Positions 1 through 9,137 of a stretch of DNA of 64,000 bases are shown piece by piece. The notes below the pieces were generated by a model. That model searched no databases. It was not told where the DNA came from and saw only the letters and a list, made by a program, of their open reading frames with translations. The stretch's first letter is position 1; every line of letters begins with the position of its first letter. The translations under genes were made by a program, and so were the position numbers. Source of the DNA: Sagittula marina (lineage in GTDB: Bacteria; Pseudomonadota; Alphaproteobacteria; Rhodobacterales; Rhodobacteraceae); contig NZ_JACIEJ010000002.1 of NCBI RefSeq assembly GCF_014196795.1, forward strand, positions 124,001-188,000, read 5' to 3'.

Positions 1-926
1 ATGGCGGCCCCTGCCTCCACCAACGCCTGGGCGTTGACCGTTTGATGGTCGCCGGTGGCAATTTTCAGAGGGATCAGGATCGAAGGCCGCCCGATCACCG
101 AGATATCAGCCACCGACGATGCACCAGACCGCGAGACCACTAGCTGGGCTTCGCTCATCAAGGCAGGCAGGTCATGGAAAAATGGCTGCACGTCGGCCTG
201 CACACCATTCTCCGCGTAATAGGTGGCGACACGTTCGCCATCCTCGTCCCGCGCCTGATGGTAAACACGCAGATTTCCGACCATGTCCAGTTCGAGCGCC
301 GCGATGGCGGGCGGCACCACATCGGACAGAATGCGCGCGCCTTGCGAGCCGCCGATCACCAGCATCGACATCGGGTAAGGTCCCGGCGCGATATAGCCGG
401 CCGCCGCGCGTTCGTGCACTGAGGCACGGACGGGGTTCCCTACATGCACGCCTTCGACGCCGTCGGGCAATGCGGTGGGCCAGGTGCCGCAAGCAACGCG
501 ATCGACCTTCTTGGCGAAGAGTTCATTCACCCGGCCCAGCACGCCATTTTGCTCATGGATCATGCGCGGACGTCGCAGCACCCAGGCCGCCGTCAGGGCG
601 GGGATGGATGGATAGCCCCCAAAGCCAACGACAGCGGCGGGCTTGTCCCGCGACATGCGCAGGATGGCCGAAAACACGCCCCCCGCCACACGAAATGGCA
701 CCATCAGTTTGGCCAGCGGACCACCACGTGAAAAGGTTGCGGAGGTGACTTGTTCGATCTCGACGCCATCAGGAAATGCGCCAGTGTAACGGGCTCCGCG
801 CGCATCCGTGGACAGCTTGACCCGCCAGCCGCGGGCCAGCATTTGCTCTGCCAAGGCCTGAGCGGGAAACATATGCCCACCAGTGCCTCCAGCTGCCATC
901 ACCAACAGAGGCGCTTGCTCCGTCAT
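1..926 (-). CDS. murG: MurG, undecaprenyl-diphospho-muramoylpentapeptide GlcNAc transferase (C-terminus outside window)
   Basis: MurG adds GlcNAc to lipid I to make lipid II at the inner face of the cytoplasmic membrane. The frame is open from the ATG at 926 to the window edge, giving about 308 residues of a protein usually near 360. The N-terminus has the family glycine loop ([17 protein letters not shown], residues about 10-26). Further along come a GFGGYPS stretch, [11 protein letters not shown], and a GGSQGA loop of the second Rossmann domain. It is the most distal dcw gene visible, 81 bases after ftsW and in the same direction. Only the extreme C-terminus is missing, because of the window edge. 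The assignment is secure. Confidence 0.95.
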   Translation of the reverse strand, partial: MTEQAPLLVMAAGGTGGHMFPAQALAEQMLARGWRVKLSTDARGARYTGAFPDGVEIEQVTSATFSRGGPLAKLMVPFRVAGGVFSAILRMSRDKPAAVVGFGGYPSIPALTAAWVLRRPRMIHEQNGVLGRVNELFAKKVDRVACGTWPTALPDGVEGVHVGNPVRASVHERAAAGYIAPGPYPMSMLVIGGSQGARILSDVVPPAIAALELDMVGNLRVYHQARDEDGERVATYYAENGVQADVQPFFHDLPALMSEAQLVVSRSGASSVADISVIGRPSILIPLKIATGDHQTVNAQALVEAGAA

Positions 927-1007
927 ACCGTCACTCCCTCGACACGTATCTGCGGCCACTTATAGGAGTCCCGCAGGTCCGTCCACCAATGGTAGAATCA
1001 GACGGGA

Positions 1008-2174
1008 TCAGCGGCGTCCCCCGCGCAAGATATCGCCGATTTCGCCTTGCGGACGCGTGCGCGTCAGCGCCAGCAACATGCCGACCGCTATGCCGCCTGC
1101 AATCAGGGACGAGCCGCCGTAGCTGACAAACGGAAGGGTCATGCCCTTTGCCGGCAGAAGGCGCACGGCCACGCCCATGTTGATCATCGCCTGCACGCCA
1201 AAGATCGCGGCGAGACCTGTTCCTGCCAAGCGGATGAACGGGTCACGTTCGCGCATCAGCCGGATAAAGCTGCGGACCACGATGGTTGAATACAGGGCCA
1301 GCACGAACATCACCATGACGAGGCCGTATTCTTCGGCGGCAACAGCAATGATGAAGTCGGTGTGCGCATCGGGCAAAGACCATTTTACCGTGCCTTCGCC
1401 GACTCCCACCCCGAGAAACCCGCCCTCTCGGATGGCGTTGGTCGCATACCCAAGCTGTGTGGTCGGGTCGACCTCGGGATTGAGGAAGCCGTCGATGCGG
1501 CGCGCGAAGTGTTCGGATGCATTGTAGAAAAAGGTCCCAGCCATGACGACAACGCCAGCCAGCGTGGCCAGCAAGACCATCGGCGCCCCGCCGACAAACC
1601 ACATCACAGCCCAGCTGAACAGGATCAGCGACGCCTGCCCGAAGTCCGGCTGCATCGCCAGCATCAGAACAATCGCAACCATGATGACAAAGGAGTAAAG
1701 CCGTCCGGGAGGGCCGCCCAATTCCTGCCCCGCAGCCATCAGCCAAGCGGCCACGATGATGAAGACCGGCTTGAGGAACTCAGACGGCTGCACCGAGGCA
1801 AAGCCCAGCGAGTACCACCGCGTGGCCCCTTTGCCGAAGTCCGTGCCCAGAATGGGCAGGAAGGCCAGGGCCACAAACGCGAGGAAGAAACCGACAACGG
1901 CCATACGCCGCACCATCAACGGCGTCATGAGCGACGTGACAAACATCGTGATCATCGCCAAACCGCCGAAAAACGCCTGTCTTTGCACATAGTGGAACGT
2001 CGCGAGACCATTGCGCTCGGCAAGCGGCACAGAGGCCGCCAGTCCCAAAAGCAACCCCACCGCAAAGAGGATGAGGATGCACGACAAGCTCCACCTGTCG
2101 ACCGTGCGCCACCATTTGGGCAACACAGGTTCGCCGCCCGCAACGGGCATTGCGCCATAAACCATTTCTGTCAT
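1008..2174 (-). CDS. ftsW: FtsW, SEDS-family septal peptidoglycan glycosyltransferase
   Basis: FtsW is the polytopic SEDS protein that polymerises septal glycan together with FtsI. The 388-residue protein has about ten hydrophobic segments. It also has the late family motif around VSYGGSSLIAGGIAVGMLLA and a basic C-terminal tail. The ATG at 2174 (MTEMVYGAMP) was preferred over a far upstream in-frame ATG, because the intervening residues are not FtsW-like and would overlap the divergent flavoprotein promoter region. An ATG three codons further in is also possible. The gene lies between murD and murG in the usual dcw order, but is separated from murD by a plus-strand gene, so it may need its own promoter. 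Confidence 0.93.
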   Translation of the reverse strand: MTEMVYGAMPVAGGEPVLPKWWRTVDRWSLSCILILFAVGLLLGLAASVPLAERNGLATFHYVQRQAFFGGLAMITMFVTSLMTPLMVRRMAVVGFFLAFVALAFLPILGTDFGKGATRWYSLGFASVQPSEFLKPVFIIVAAWLMAAGQELGGPPGRLYSFVIMVAIVLMLAMQPDFGQASLILFSWAVMWFVGGAPMVLLATLAGVVVMAGTFFYNASEHFARRIDGFLNPEVDPTTQLGYATNAIREGGFLGVGVGEGTVKWSLPDAHTDFIIAVAAEEYGLVMVMFVLALYSTIVVRSFIRLMRERDPFIRLAGTGLAAIFGVQAMINMGVAVRLLPAKGMTLPFVSYGGSSLIAGGIAVGMLLALTRTRPQGEIGDILRGGRR

Positions 2175-2383
2175 GAGGACACCGCTCAACTGCCTCGGAA
2201 AAGCCCGGTTTTCCGGGTCTACCCTTGAGCATATCGCAAATTGCTGCCACAGGCCAGACAAAAGGGGACGCTCGGGGACCGTACTTGTGCAGGTGCACTA
2301 TGCACATCCGGATACGGACCGCGCGCGGGTGTCTCAGGACAGGTTCCGAAGAATTTTGGCCAAGTCAAAGCAGGTGCGTTAAC

Positions 2384-3574
2384 ATGTCGAAAGCCACGCG
2401 ATACGAGACCATCATTCTTGGCGCTGGTGCTGCTGGGATGATGGCGGCGGCCCATGCCGGTCCGGGCGTTCTGGTGATCGACCACGCCAAGGCGCCGGGT
2501 GAAAAGATCCGCATCTCCGGCGGAGGGCGCTGCAATTTCACCAATATGGATGTGACTCCGGCCAACTACCTGTCGGAGAACCCGCATTTTTGCAAATCTG
2601 CCCTGGCGCGTTACAGCCAATGGGACTTCATCGAGCTGGTCTCGAAACACGGGATCGCCTGGCACGAAAAAACACTCGGCCAGCTGTTCTGCGATGGCAA
2701 AGCCACCCAGATCATCGACATGCTTCTTTCCGAGATGAACAGAGCCGGTGCAGAGCTCTGGCTGCGCACCAGCGTCGTGGACGTCGCGCATCGTGACGGC
2801 AGATTTACGGTTGTTTTGGAACGGGAAGGCCGTCGGGCAGAGGCGACCGCAGCAAACCTTGTTTTGGCCACCGGCGGCAAATCCATTCCGAAGATGGGCG
2901 CCTCTGGCCTTGCCTACGATCTGGCGCAACAGTTCGGGCATGACCTGGTCGAGACGCGGCCCGCCCTGGTTCCGTTCACTTTCGACAAGGGCCGCTTTGG
3001 CGATCTGTCCGGCACGGCCCTTCCCTGTCGCCTGTCGAATGATCGCGCGCAGTTTGCCGAGGCGTTGCTGTTCACCCACAGGGGGCTATCCGGGCCGGCT
3101 GTTCTGCAACTTTCGAGCTATTGGCGCGAGGGGGAGGAGATCGTCGGAGACCTCGCCCCCGGCGTAGATGTGGCCGAGACCCTCAAGCAGGCGCGGCAGT
3201 CCAATGGCAGGCGTGCGCTCACCACGGAGCTTTCCCAGATATTGCCGTCGAAACTTGTGAGCCTTCTCGGGCAAACGCATGACCTGAAAGGCAATCTTGC
3301 AGATATCCCCAACGCGCGGATGGATGCACTGGCAAACGTTATCCACAACTGGCGCGTAAAGCCCACAGGCACCGAAGGATATCGCACCGCCGAAGTGACG
3401 CTGGGCGGGTTATCCACAGAAGGATTGGACAGCAAAACCCTGATGTCCAAGCATCTTCCGGGCCTCTACGCCATCGGCGAAGCGGTCGACGTGACCGGCT
3501 GGCTCGGTGGATATAATTTCCAGTGGGCCTGGGCCTCCGGCGTCGCCGCCGGAGCCGCCATTCGGGAGGCGTAG
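2384..3574 (+). CDS. HI0933/BaiN-family FAD-dependent oxidoreductase (flavoprotein)
   Basis: This 396-residue cytoplasmic flavoprotein belongs to the HI0933/BaiN-type family, whose physiological substrate is mostly unknown. The N-terminus shows the dinucleotide loop IILGAGAAGMMAAAHAG. The family signature ISGGGRCNFTN follows, then LVLATGGKSIPKMGASG, and the second FAD contact GLYAIGEAVDVTGWLGGYNF near the C-terminus. The ATG at 2384 puts the Rossmann loop close to residue 10, as is normal. The gene runs opposite to every dcw gene around it, between murD (convergent, 9 bases apart) and ftsW (divergent). Its function is probably unrelated to wall synthesis, and the placement is an insertion into the cluster. 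Confidence 0.9.
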   Translation: MSKATRYETIILGAGAAGMMAAAHAGPGVLVIDHAKAPGEKIRISGGGRCNFTNMDVTPANYLSENPHFCKSALARYSQWDFIELVSKHGIAWHEKTLGQLFCDGKATQIIDMLLSEMNRAGAELWLRTSVVDVAHRDGRFTVVLEREGRRAEATAANLVLATGGKSIPKMGASGLAYDLAQQFGHDLVETRPALVPFTFDKGRFGDLSGTALPCRLSNDRAQFAEALLFTHRGLSGPAVLQLSSYWREGEEIVGDLAPGVDVAETLKQARQSNGRRALTTELSQILPSKLVSLLGQTHDLKGNLADIPNARMDALANVIHNWRVKPTGTEGYRTAEVTLGGLSTEGLDSKTLMSKHLPGLYAIGEAVDVTGWLGGYNFQWAWASGVAAGAAIREA

Positions 3575-3583
3575 GTCAGGACT

Positions 3584-4987
3584 TTAGTCCGACACTCCCA
3601 AGGCCTTTTGCACACAAGCGATGAAATCCTCGCCACGCCGCTCAAAGTTGTCGTATTGATCGAAACTAGCCGCGGCCGGTGCCAAAAGCACAACCTCGCC
3701 CGGTTGCGCATCTGAAACGGCACGCTGAACGGCCACCTCCATCAACCCGCAAATTTCTGCGTCAACCTGAGACAATCCGAGCGCAAATCCCTCGGCCTCC
3801 CGTCCGATCACGTAGGCTTTTGCAACACGCTCCAATCCCGGCGTCAAAGCGTCCAAACCACCCTCTTTCATCAAACCGCCGCAAACCCAGCGCACCCGGT
3901 CAAAGGCCAGAAGTGCCTTCAAGGCCGAGTCCACGTTTGTCGCTTTGGAATCATTGACGAAAATCACGCCGTTCGCCTCTGCGATACGCTGCGACCTATG
4001 TGGCAGGCCGCCGTAGCTGCGCAAACCCGCTTCGATCTCGCGAGGGCCAAGCCCCAACGACCGACACGCCGCCCAGGCCGCGCAAGCGTTCTGATGATTG
4101 TGCGCCCCCGGCAATCCCGCAATATCGCGCAGATCGACTGAGCCGACCTGACGCCCTTTGCGCCACTCCGCCAAAAACCCTTTTCGGGCAAAGACATACC
4201 ACCCCGGGCCAGTGAGCTTTGTGGTGGCGATACGGATCACGCGATCATCGCCTCTTCCCTCGGACAGTTGACCGGCCAGAAACTGCCCCTCGACCTCATC
4301 GACGCCGATCACGCAACGGTCCGGACCACCTTCGGCGAAAAGCCTACGCTTCGCAGCAAAATATCCCCCCATCCCGGCGTGGCGATCCAGATGGTCTGGC
4401 GACAGATTGGTAAATACGGCCACATCCGGTGTCAGGCTTCGTGCAAGCTCCGTTTGGTAAGACGACAGCTCAAGCACGACGACACCGCCTTCAGCGGGAG
4501 GATCAATGTCCAGAACCCCGCGTCCGATATTCCCGGCCAACTGGCTCTGCCGTCCCGCTTGGGTCAAAATGTGATCTATCAAGGCCGAGGTGGTGGATTT
4601 GCCGTTTGATCCCGTCACCGCGACCACACGGGGCGGACGATCATATTCGTCGAAGTTGACACTAAACGACCGGAAGAACAGCCCAATGTCGTTATCCACA
4701 GCAACACCGGCTTGCAAAGCACTGGCAATGACCGGATTCGGGGCCGGGTAGAGATGCGGGATACCAGGTGATGTGACCAGGCAGGCCACGTCGTCGAACG
4801 CCCCGTCACGGGTCAGGTTTCGCGCCTCGAACCCTTCGGCCTCGGCCCGCTCGCGCGCACTTGGCGTATCGTCCCAGATCACGACGTCCGCCCCTCCGGC
4901 ACGCAAAGCTCTCGCCGCTGCAAGGCCAGATCGACCCAATCCCAAAACGGCCACAGTCGCGCCGTCGAATCCTTGAACCGGTATCAT
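3584..4987 (-). CDS. murD: MurD, UDP-N-acetylmuramoyl-L-alanine:D-glutamate ligase
   Basis: MurD adds D-glutamate to UDP-MurNAc-L-Ala in the cytoplasm, using ATP. The 467 residues match the family length. Visible are the N-terminal Rossmann-like loop ([20 protein letters not shown]), the ATP-binding loop [17 protein letters not shown] near residue 125, the H-bearing central motif ([12 protein letters not shown]), and the C-terminal ligase domain with FVNDSKATN. The gene is 65 bases after mraY and converges on the flavoprotein gene with only 9 bases between the stops. Confidence 0.96.
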   Translation of the reverse strand: MIPVQGFDGATVAVLGLGRSGLAAARALRAGGADVVIWDDTPSARERAEAEGFEARNLTRDGAFDDVACLVTSPGIPHLYPAPNPVIASALQAGVAVDNDIGLFFRSFSVNFDEYDRPPRVVAVTGSNGKSTTSALIDHILTQAGRQSQLAGNIGRGVLDIDPPAEGGVVVLELSSYQTELARSLTPDVAVFTNLSPDHLDRHAGMGGYFAAKRRLFAEGGPDRCVIGVDEVEGQFLAGQLSEGRGDDRVIRIATTKLTGPGWYVFARKGFLAEWRKGRQVGSVDLRDIAGLPGAHNHQNACAAWAACRSLGLGPREIEAGLRSYGGLPHRSQRIAEANGVIFVNDSKATNVDSALKALLAFDRVRWVCGGLMKEGGLDALTPGLERVAKAYVIGREAEGFALGLSQVDAEICGLMEVAVQRAVSDAQPGEVVLLAPAAASFDQYDNFERRGEDFIACVQKALGVSD

Positions 4988-5052
4988 GTCCTACCCCCGT
5001 TCACGACTGCGGCCCGAGACGTGCCCGGGCCGCTCAAAATTATCCAAATGTC

Positions 5053-6135
5053 TCAGCGTACTTTTAGCGTGGCGAGACCAATGATGGCGAGGATCAGGGA
5101 AATAATCCAGAAGCGGATGACAATCGTTGGCTCCGCCCAGCCCTTCTTCTCATAGTGATGATGGATAGGCGCCATCAGGAAGACACGTTTGCCCGTACGC
5201 TTGAAATACAGCACCTGAATGATGACGGACATCGCCTCGACCACGAACAGGCCGCCCACGATGCCAAGCACAATCTCGTGCTTGGTCGCCACCGCGATCG
5301 CGCCCAGGGCGCCACCCAATGCCAACGACCCTGTGTCGCCCATGAAAACCGCCGCTGGGGGCGCGTTGTACCAAAGGAAGCCAAGCCCTCCGCCGACAAC
5401 GCCAGCAGCAAAGATCAGGATTTCGCCGGTGCCGGGCACGTAATGCACGTCAAGATATTCGGTAAAGTCAACGCGACCAACGGCATAGGCAATCACGCCC
5501 AGCGTCGATGTCGCGATCATCACCGGCATGATCGCCAAGCCGTCCAGCCCGTCCGTCAGGTTGACCGCGTTGGCGGCTCCCACGATCACAATCATGACGA
5601 AAGGGATGAAGAGGAAAGACATGTTGATCAACGTGTCTTTGAAAATCGGCAGCGCGAGTTGATAGCTCAACTCTGGCGGATGATACTGTGCTGCCCAAAA
5701 ACCAGCGACACCGGCGATCAAAAAGCCAAGCAACAGCCGCACCTTACCCGGCACGCCCGCGGTGTTCTGCTTGCTGACCTTGGCGTAGTCATCCGCAAAC
5801 CCGATGGCGGCAAAGGCCATCGTGACGAAGAGCACCATCCAGACAAAGGGATTGTCCAGCCGCGCCCACAGGAGAGTCGACGTGACCAAGGCGCCAATGA
5901 TCAACAAACCGCCCATGGTCGGTGTGCCCGCCTTGACGAAATGCCCTTCGGGGCCATCGGTACGGATCGGTTGACCTTTGCCTTGCCGTTTGCGCAACAC
6001 GTTGATTAACGGCAGGCCAAACAAGAATCCAAAGATCAGAGCCGTCAAAAATGCGCCGCCTGCGCGGAAAGTGATGTACCTGAAAAGGTTGAAAAAATCA
6101 CCGCCATCACTCAGTTCGGTCAGCCAATACAGCAT
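5053..6135 (-). CDS. mraY: MraY, phospho-MurNAc-pentapeptide transferase
   Basis: MraY transfers phospho-MurNAc-pentapeptide to undecaprenyl phosphate, making lipid I. It is a 360-residue polytopic membrane enzyme with about ten segments. Diagnostic stretches include [10 protein letters not shown] near residue 73, the aspartate pair [20 protein letters not shown], and the late loop [13 protein letters not shown]. The protein ends with the hydrophobic helix and the short LATLKVR tail usual for the family. It sits between murF (12 bases upstream) and murD. Confidence 0.97.
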   Translation of the reverse strand: MLYWLTELSDGGDFFNLFRYITFRAGGAFLTALIFGFLFGLPLINVLRKRQGKGQPIRTDGPEGHFVKAGTPTMGGLLIIGALVTSTLLWARLDNPFVWMVLFVTMAFAAIGFADDYAKVSKQNTAGVPGKVRLLLGFLIAGVAGFWAAQYHPPELSYQLALPIFKDTLINMSFLFIPFVMIVIVGAANAVNLTDGLDGLAIMPVMIATSTLGVIAYAVGRVDFTEYLDVHYVPGTGEILIFAAGVVGGGLGFLWYNAPPAAVFMGDTGSLALGGALGAIAVATKHEIVLGIVGGLFVVEAMSVIIQVLYFKRTGKRVFLMAPIHHHYEKKGWAEPTIVIRFWIISLILAIIGLATLKVR

Positions 6136-6147
6136 GGCGATCCCTTC

Positions 6148-7584
6148 CTACCCTTCGAGTTCTGCGGGGGCTTGGCGCATTTTCCGAATGGCGTCAACCA
6201 CGCGTCCGACACCCATGCTTAACGACCCTTTGGCCAGCACAACATCGCCGGCGTCGAGATCGTGACGGACCCGCTTTGCCAATTTGTCGCTGGTCTCGGC
6301 CCAATGTCCGCGGCGGTGCATTGGCAGGTTCTGCCAAAGCTGTCGCATCAGCGGTCCAATGCAGTGCACCACGTCGATCCGTTTCAGATGAGGATTGTCA
6401 GCCAATGCCTCGTGCAAAGCTGCTTCATCCCGGCCCAATTCCTTCATATCCCCAAGATAGGCGATGCGACGCCCCTTATCGTGACGCCCGACATGGTTCA
6501 GTGGCTCTGCCGCAGCGAGCACTTCCAGCGCGGCCCCCAAGGACGTCGGATTAGAATTGTAAGCGTCATCAATCAGTTCAAGCGACATCCGTTCATCCAC
6601 CGGATCTAGCTGGATGCTTTCACGCAGACCCCGTCCTGGTCCAGGCTGCCATTGCGCCAACGCAGCCAAAGAAAGCGCACGATCAAGTTTCAAGGCAGAC
6701 GTAACTGCAAGTACGGACATCCCATTCACAGCGAAGTGGCGACCCGGTACCATCACTTTGTACAGAACCGGCGTACGCCATGCGCGCCCCTGCACGACCG
6801 TGCAGGAATCTTGCACGCGCACATCAGACACCCGATGGTGATTGTGCGCCGCCTCCCCGAAAGAGATACACCGTTTGGCTTTTGCGCCTGCCGCATCGCG
6901 CAGGATATGGCTGACCGAAAGGTCTCCGTTGTAGATGGCAGTGCCGCGCGGCTCCAATCCCTCGAATATGCTCGACTTTTCGCGAGCGATACCCTCAAGG
7001 CTTTCAAAAGCGGCCATATGCGCCGGGGCCACGATAGTGACAACTGCCACATGCGGACGCGCCATCCGCGCCAGAGGCGCGATTTCGCCTGGGTGGTTCA
7101 TGCCAATTTCGACAACCGCGAAATCAGCATCCGCAGGCATACGCGCCAAGGTGAGTGGCACGCCCCAATGATTGTTATAGGACTTTTCTGCCGCATGAAC
7201 GGTGCCCTGTGCGCCCAGAACAGTGCGCAACATCTCCTTGGTCGATGTTTTTCCGACGGAGCCTGTCACCGCGACAAGTCGACCACGGAACCGTGCACGT
7301 GCAGCTTTGCCAAGTGCTTCAAGTCCGGCCTGTACATCGTCGACAATGAGCAACTTCTCGGGGTTATCCACACCTTCGGGGATATGGGTCACGAGGGCTG
7401 CAGCAGCGCCCTTGTCCAAAGCCTGCTTTACGAATTCGTGGCCATCCCGGGCCGCCTTCAAAGCAATGAACAGATCGCCGGATTCAAGTGTACGCGTATC
7501 GATGGATACGCCTGTTGCCTGCCAATCGGAGGCCACTGTTCCCCCAGTTGCCGCCGCCGCGTCCCGAGCCGTCCAAAGCATCAC
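6148..7584 (-). CDS. murF: MurF, UDP-MurNAc-tripeptide:D-Ala-D-Ala ligase
   Basis: MurF joins D-alanyl-D-alanine to the UDP-MurNAc tripeptide in the cytoplasm. The 478-residue protein shows the Mur ligase ATP loop LVAVTGSVGKTSTKEML, the MNHPGEIAPLARMARPHVAV segment, and the C-terminal domain beginning near DDAYNSNP. Its start overlaps the murE stop by four bases (ATGA), which indicates translational coupling. The long acidic middle and the C-terminus are unremarkable. Confidence 0.96.
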   Translation of the reverse strand: MMLWTARDAAAATGGTVASDWQATGVSIDTRTLESGDLFIALKAARDGHEFVKQALDKGAAAALVTHIPEGVDNPEKLLIVDDVQAGLEALGKAARARFRGRLVAVTGSVGKTSTKEMLRTVLGAQGTVHAAEKSYNNHWGVPLTLARMPADADFAVVEIGMNHPGEIAPLARMARPHVAVVTIVAPAHMAAFESLEGIAREKSSIFEGLEPRGTAIYNGDLSVSHILRDAAGAKAKRCISFGEAAHNHHRVSDVRVQDSCTVVQGRAWRTPVLYKVMVPGRHFAVNGMSVLAVTSALKLDRALSLAALAQWQPGPGRGLRESIQLDPVDERMSLELIDDAYNSNPTSLGAALEVLAAAEPLNHVGRHDKGRRIAYLGDMKELGRDEAALHEALADNPHLKRIDVVHCIGPLMRQLWQNLPMHRRGHWAETSDKLAKRVRHDLDAGDVVLAKGSLSMGVGRVVDAIRKMRQAPAELEG

Positions 7585-9062
7585 AAACCCTTCCCGTCCA
7601 GCGCCGCCACTGCCACGCTGGCCTGTTCCACGTCGTCGAAGGGAAACACTGTCTCGCCAATGATTTGACCTGTCTCGTGCCCTTTGCCGCAGATCAGCAA
7701 TGCATCACCGGGACCGAGTGCATCCGCCCCCCGCAGGATCGCTTCAGCGCGATCAGGCACTTCAATCGCAGAGGGCGCGCCTTCCATCACCATGGCGCGA
7801 ATGGCTTTCGGATCTTCGCTTCGGGGATTGTCGTCCGTGACAATAACCGTATCCGCGTGTTCGGCAGCCGCCGCACCCATCAGTGGCCGTTTACCGACGT
7901 CCCTGTCACCACCTGCGCCGACGATGGCCACAAGCCGCCCCATGACGTGCGGACGCAGCGCCTGAATAGCCGTGGCAACTGCGTCAGGCGTATGAGCGTA
8001 ATCAACGAACACCGCAGCACCGTTGTCCCGTGTTGCCGCCAATTCCATACGGCCACGCACTGTGCCTAGCAGCGGCAAGACATCGAAAACGTCATCTGGA
8101 TCGCTTCCGCAAGCAATCACAAGTCCAGCGGCAAGCAGAACATTTTCCGCTTGGAAACCACCGATCAGGCCAAGCCTCTCCTGGCGAACCTCATCGGCAA
8201 AGCTGATCCGGATTTCCTGGCCAGTCGCGTCAAAGCGCTGCGCTTGCAAACAGATATCGGCCCCACTGCGGCCAACGGTCAGAACGTCCTGACCTCGCGC
8301 GCGCGCGATCGCCACCATGTCCACACCCCGAGCGTCGTCGATATTAACCACTGCAACGCCGTCTTCTGGAAGAACGCGGGCAAAAAGTCCCGCCTTGGCA
8401 GAGAAGTAGTCCTCAAAGCTCGCATGGTAGTCGAGGTGGTCCTGACTGAAATTGGTAAATCCCGCAGCTGCCAGCTGAACGCCGTCGAGCCGGCGTTGGG
8501 CCAATCCGTGCGAAGATGCCTCCATCGCCGCGTGGCTCACCCCGGATTCAGCCGCCCCGGCCAACATCCGATGCAGGGTAATCGGCTCCGGAGTGGTATG
8601 GCGCAAGGGAGCGGTCCAATCGCCCTCAACACCGGTCGTGCCAAGGTTCACCGCCCGTAGCCCAATTTCCTGCCAGATTTGTCGGCAAAACGTTGCAACC
8701 GATGTTTTGCCATTGGTGCCCGTCACGGCCACGACCGTTCCGGGCTGTGAACCGGACCAAAGCGCGGCCGTGTAGGCCAGAGCCTGCCGGGGATCTTCGG
8801 CGATGATCAGCCCCACTCCAGACGCGTCGATCACGTCCGCCGCCAGCTTGGCCCCGGTCGCATCTGTCAGAATGGCAACGGCGCCCTGGCGCACCGCGTA
8901 CTCGATGAAATCTGCACCATGGACACGCACACCTGGAAGCGCCGCAAAAAGGTAACCATTCCTGACCTCGCGTGAATCCACAGCGAGGCCGGTAATCAAC
9001 ATGTCCCGGTTGCCTCGGGTTGTCAGCCCCAGGTCCTTCAGGCTTTTGGGTTCAGAAGTCAT
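7581..9062 (-). CDS. murE: MurE, UDP-MurNAc-tripeptide synthetase (meso-diaminopimelate-adding)
   Basis: MurE adds meso-diaminopimelate to UDP-MurNAc-L-Ala-D-Glu. The ATP loop VVAVTGTNGKTSVATF and the central motif with NFSQDHLDYH are present. The C-terminal domain has FVDYAHTPDAV, and DDNPRSED fits the DNPR motif of diaminopimelate-specific enzymes. I chose the ATG at 9062 (MTSEPKS). A GAGGGG sequence lies at proper spacing before it, and this ribosome site itself overlaps the alternative ATG at 9077. The protein would be 493 residues. The gene overlaps murF by four bases and follows ftsI by 75. Confidence 0.95.
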   Translation of the reverse strand: MTSEPKSLKDLGLTTRGNRDMLITGLAVDSREVRNGYLFAALPGVRVHGADFIEYAVRQGAVAILTDATGAKLAADVIDASGVGLIIAEDPRQALAYTAALWSGSQPGTVVAVTGTNGKTSVATFCRQIWQEIGLRAVNLGTTGVEGDWTAPLRHTTPEPITLHRMLAGAAESGVSHAAMEASSHGLAQRRLDGVQLAAAGFTNFSQDHLDYHASFEDYFSAKAGLFARVLPEDGVAVVNIDDARGVDMVAIARARGQDVLTVGRSGADICLQAQRFDATGQEIRISFADEVRQERLGLIGGFQAENVLLAAGLVIACGSDPDDVFDVLPLLGTVRGRMELAATRDNGAAVFVDYAHTPDAVATAIQALRPHVMGRLVAIVGAGGDRDVGKRPLMGAAAAEHADTVIVTDDNPRSEDPKAIRAMVMEGAPSAIEVPDRAEAILRGADALGPGDALLICGKGHETGQIIGETVFPFDDVEQASVAVAALDGKGL

Positions 9063-9137
9063 GTCCGCGCCCCTCATGGTCTCGGCAGTATGGTCAGAGC
9101 GGCCTTGCAGCCGCTCCTGCGCCCCGCAACCTTTCGC

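Noticed and set aside
1362-2228. 288-codon plus-strand frame across ftsW
   Set aside because: It is antisense to ftsW, very rich in His, Arg and Gln, and has no ribosome site.
5155-6009. 284-codon plus-strand frame across mraY
   Set aside because: It is the antisense shadow of a membrane protein gene. The composition is not that of a real protein.
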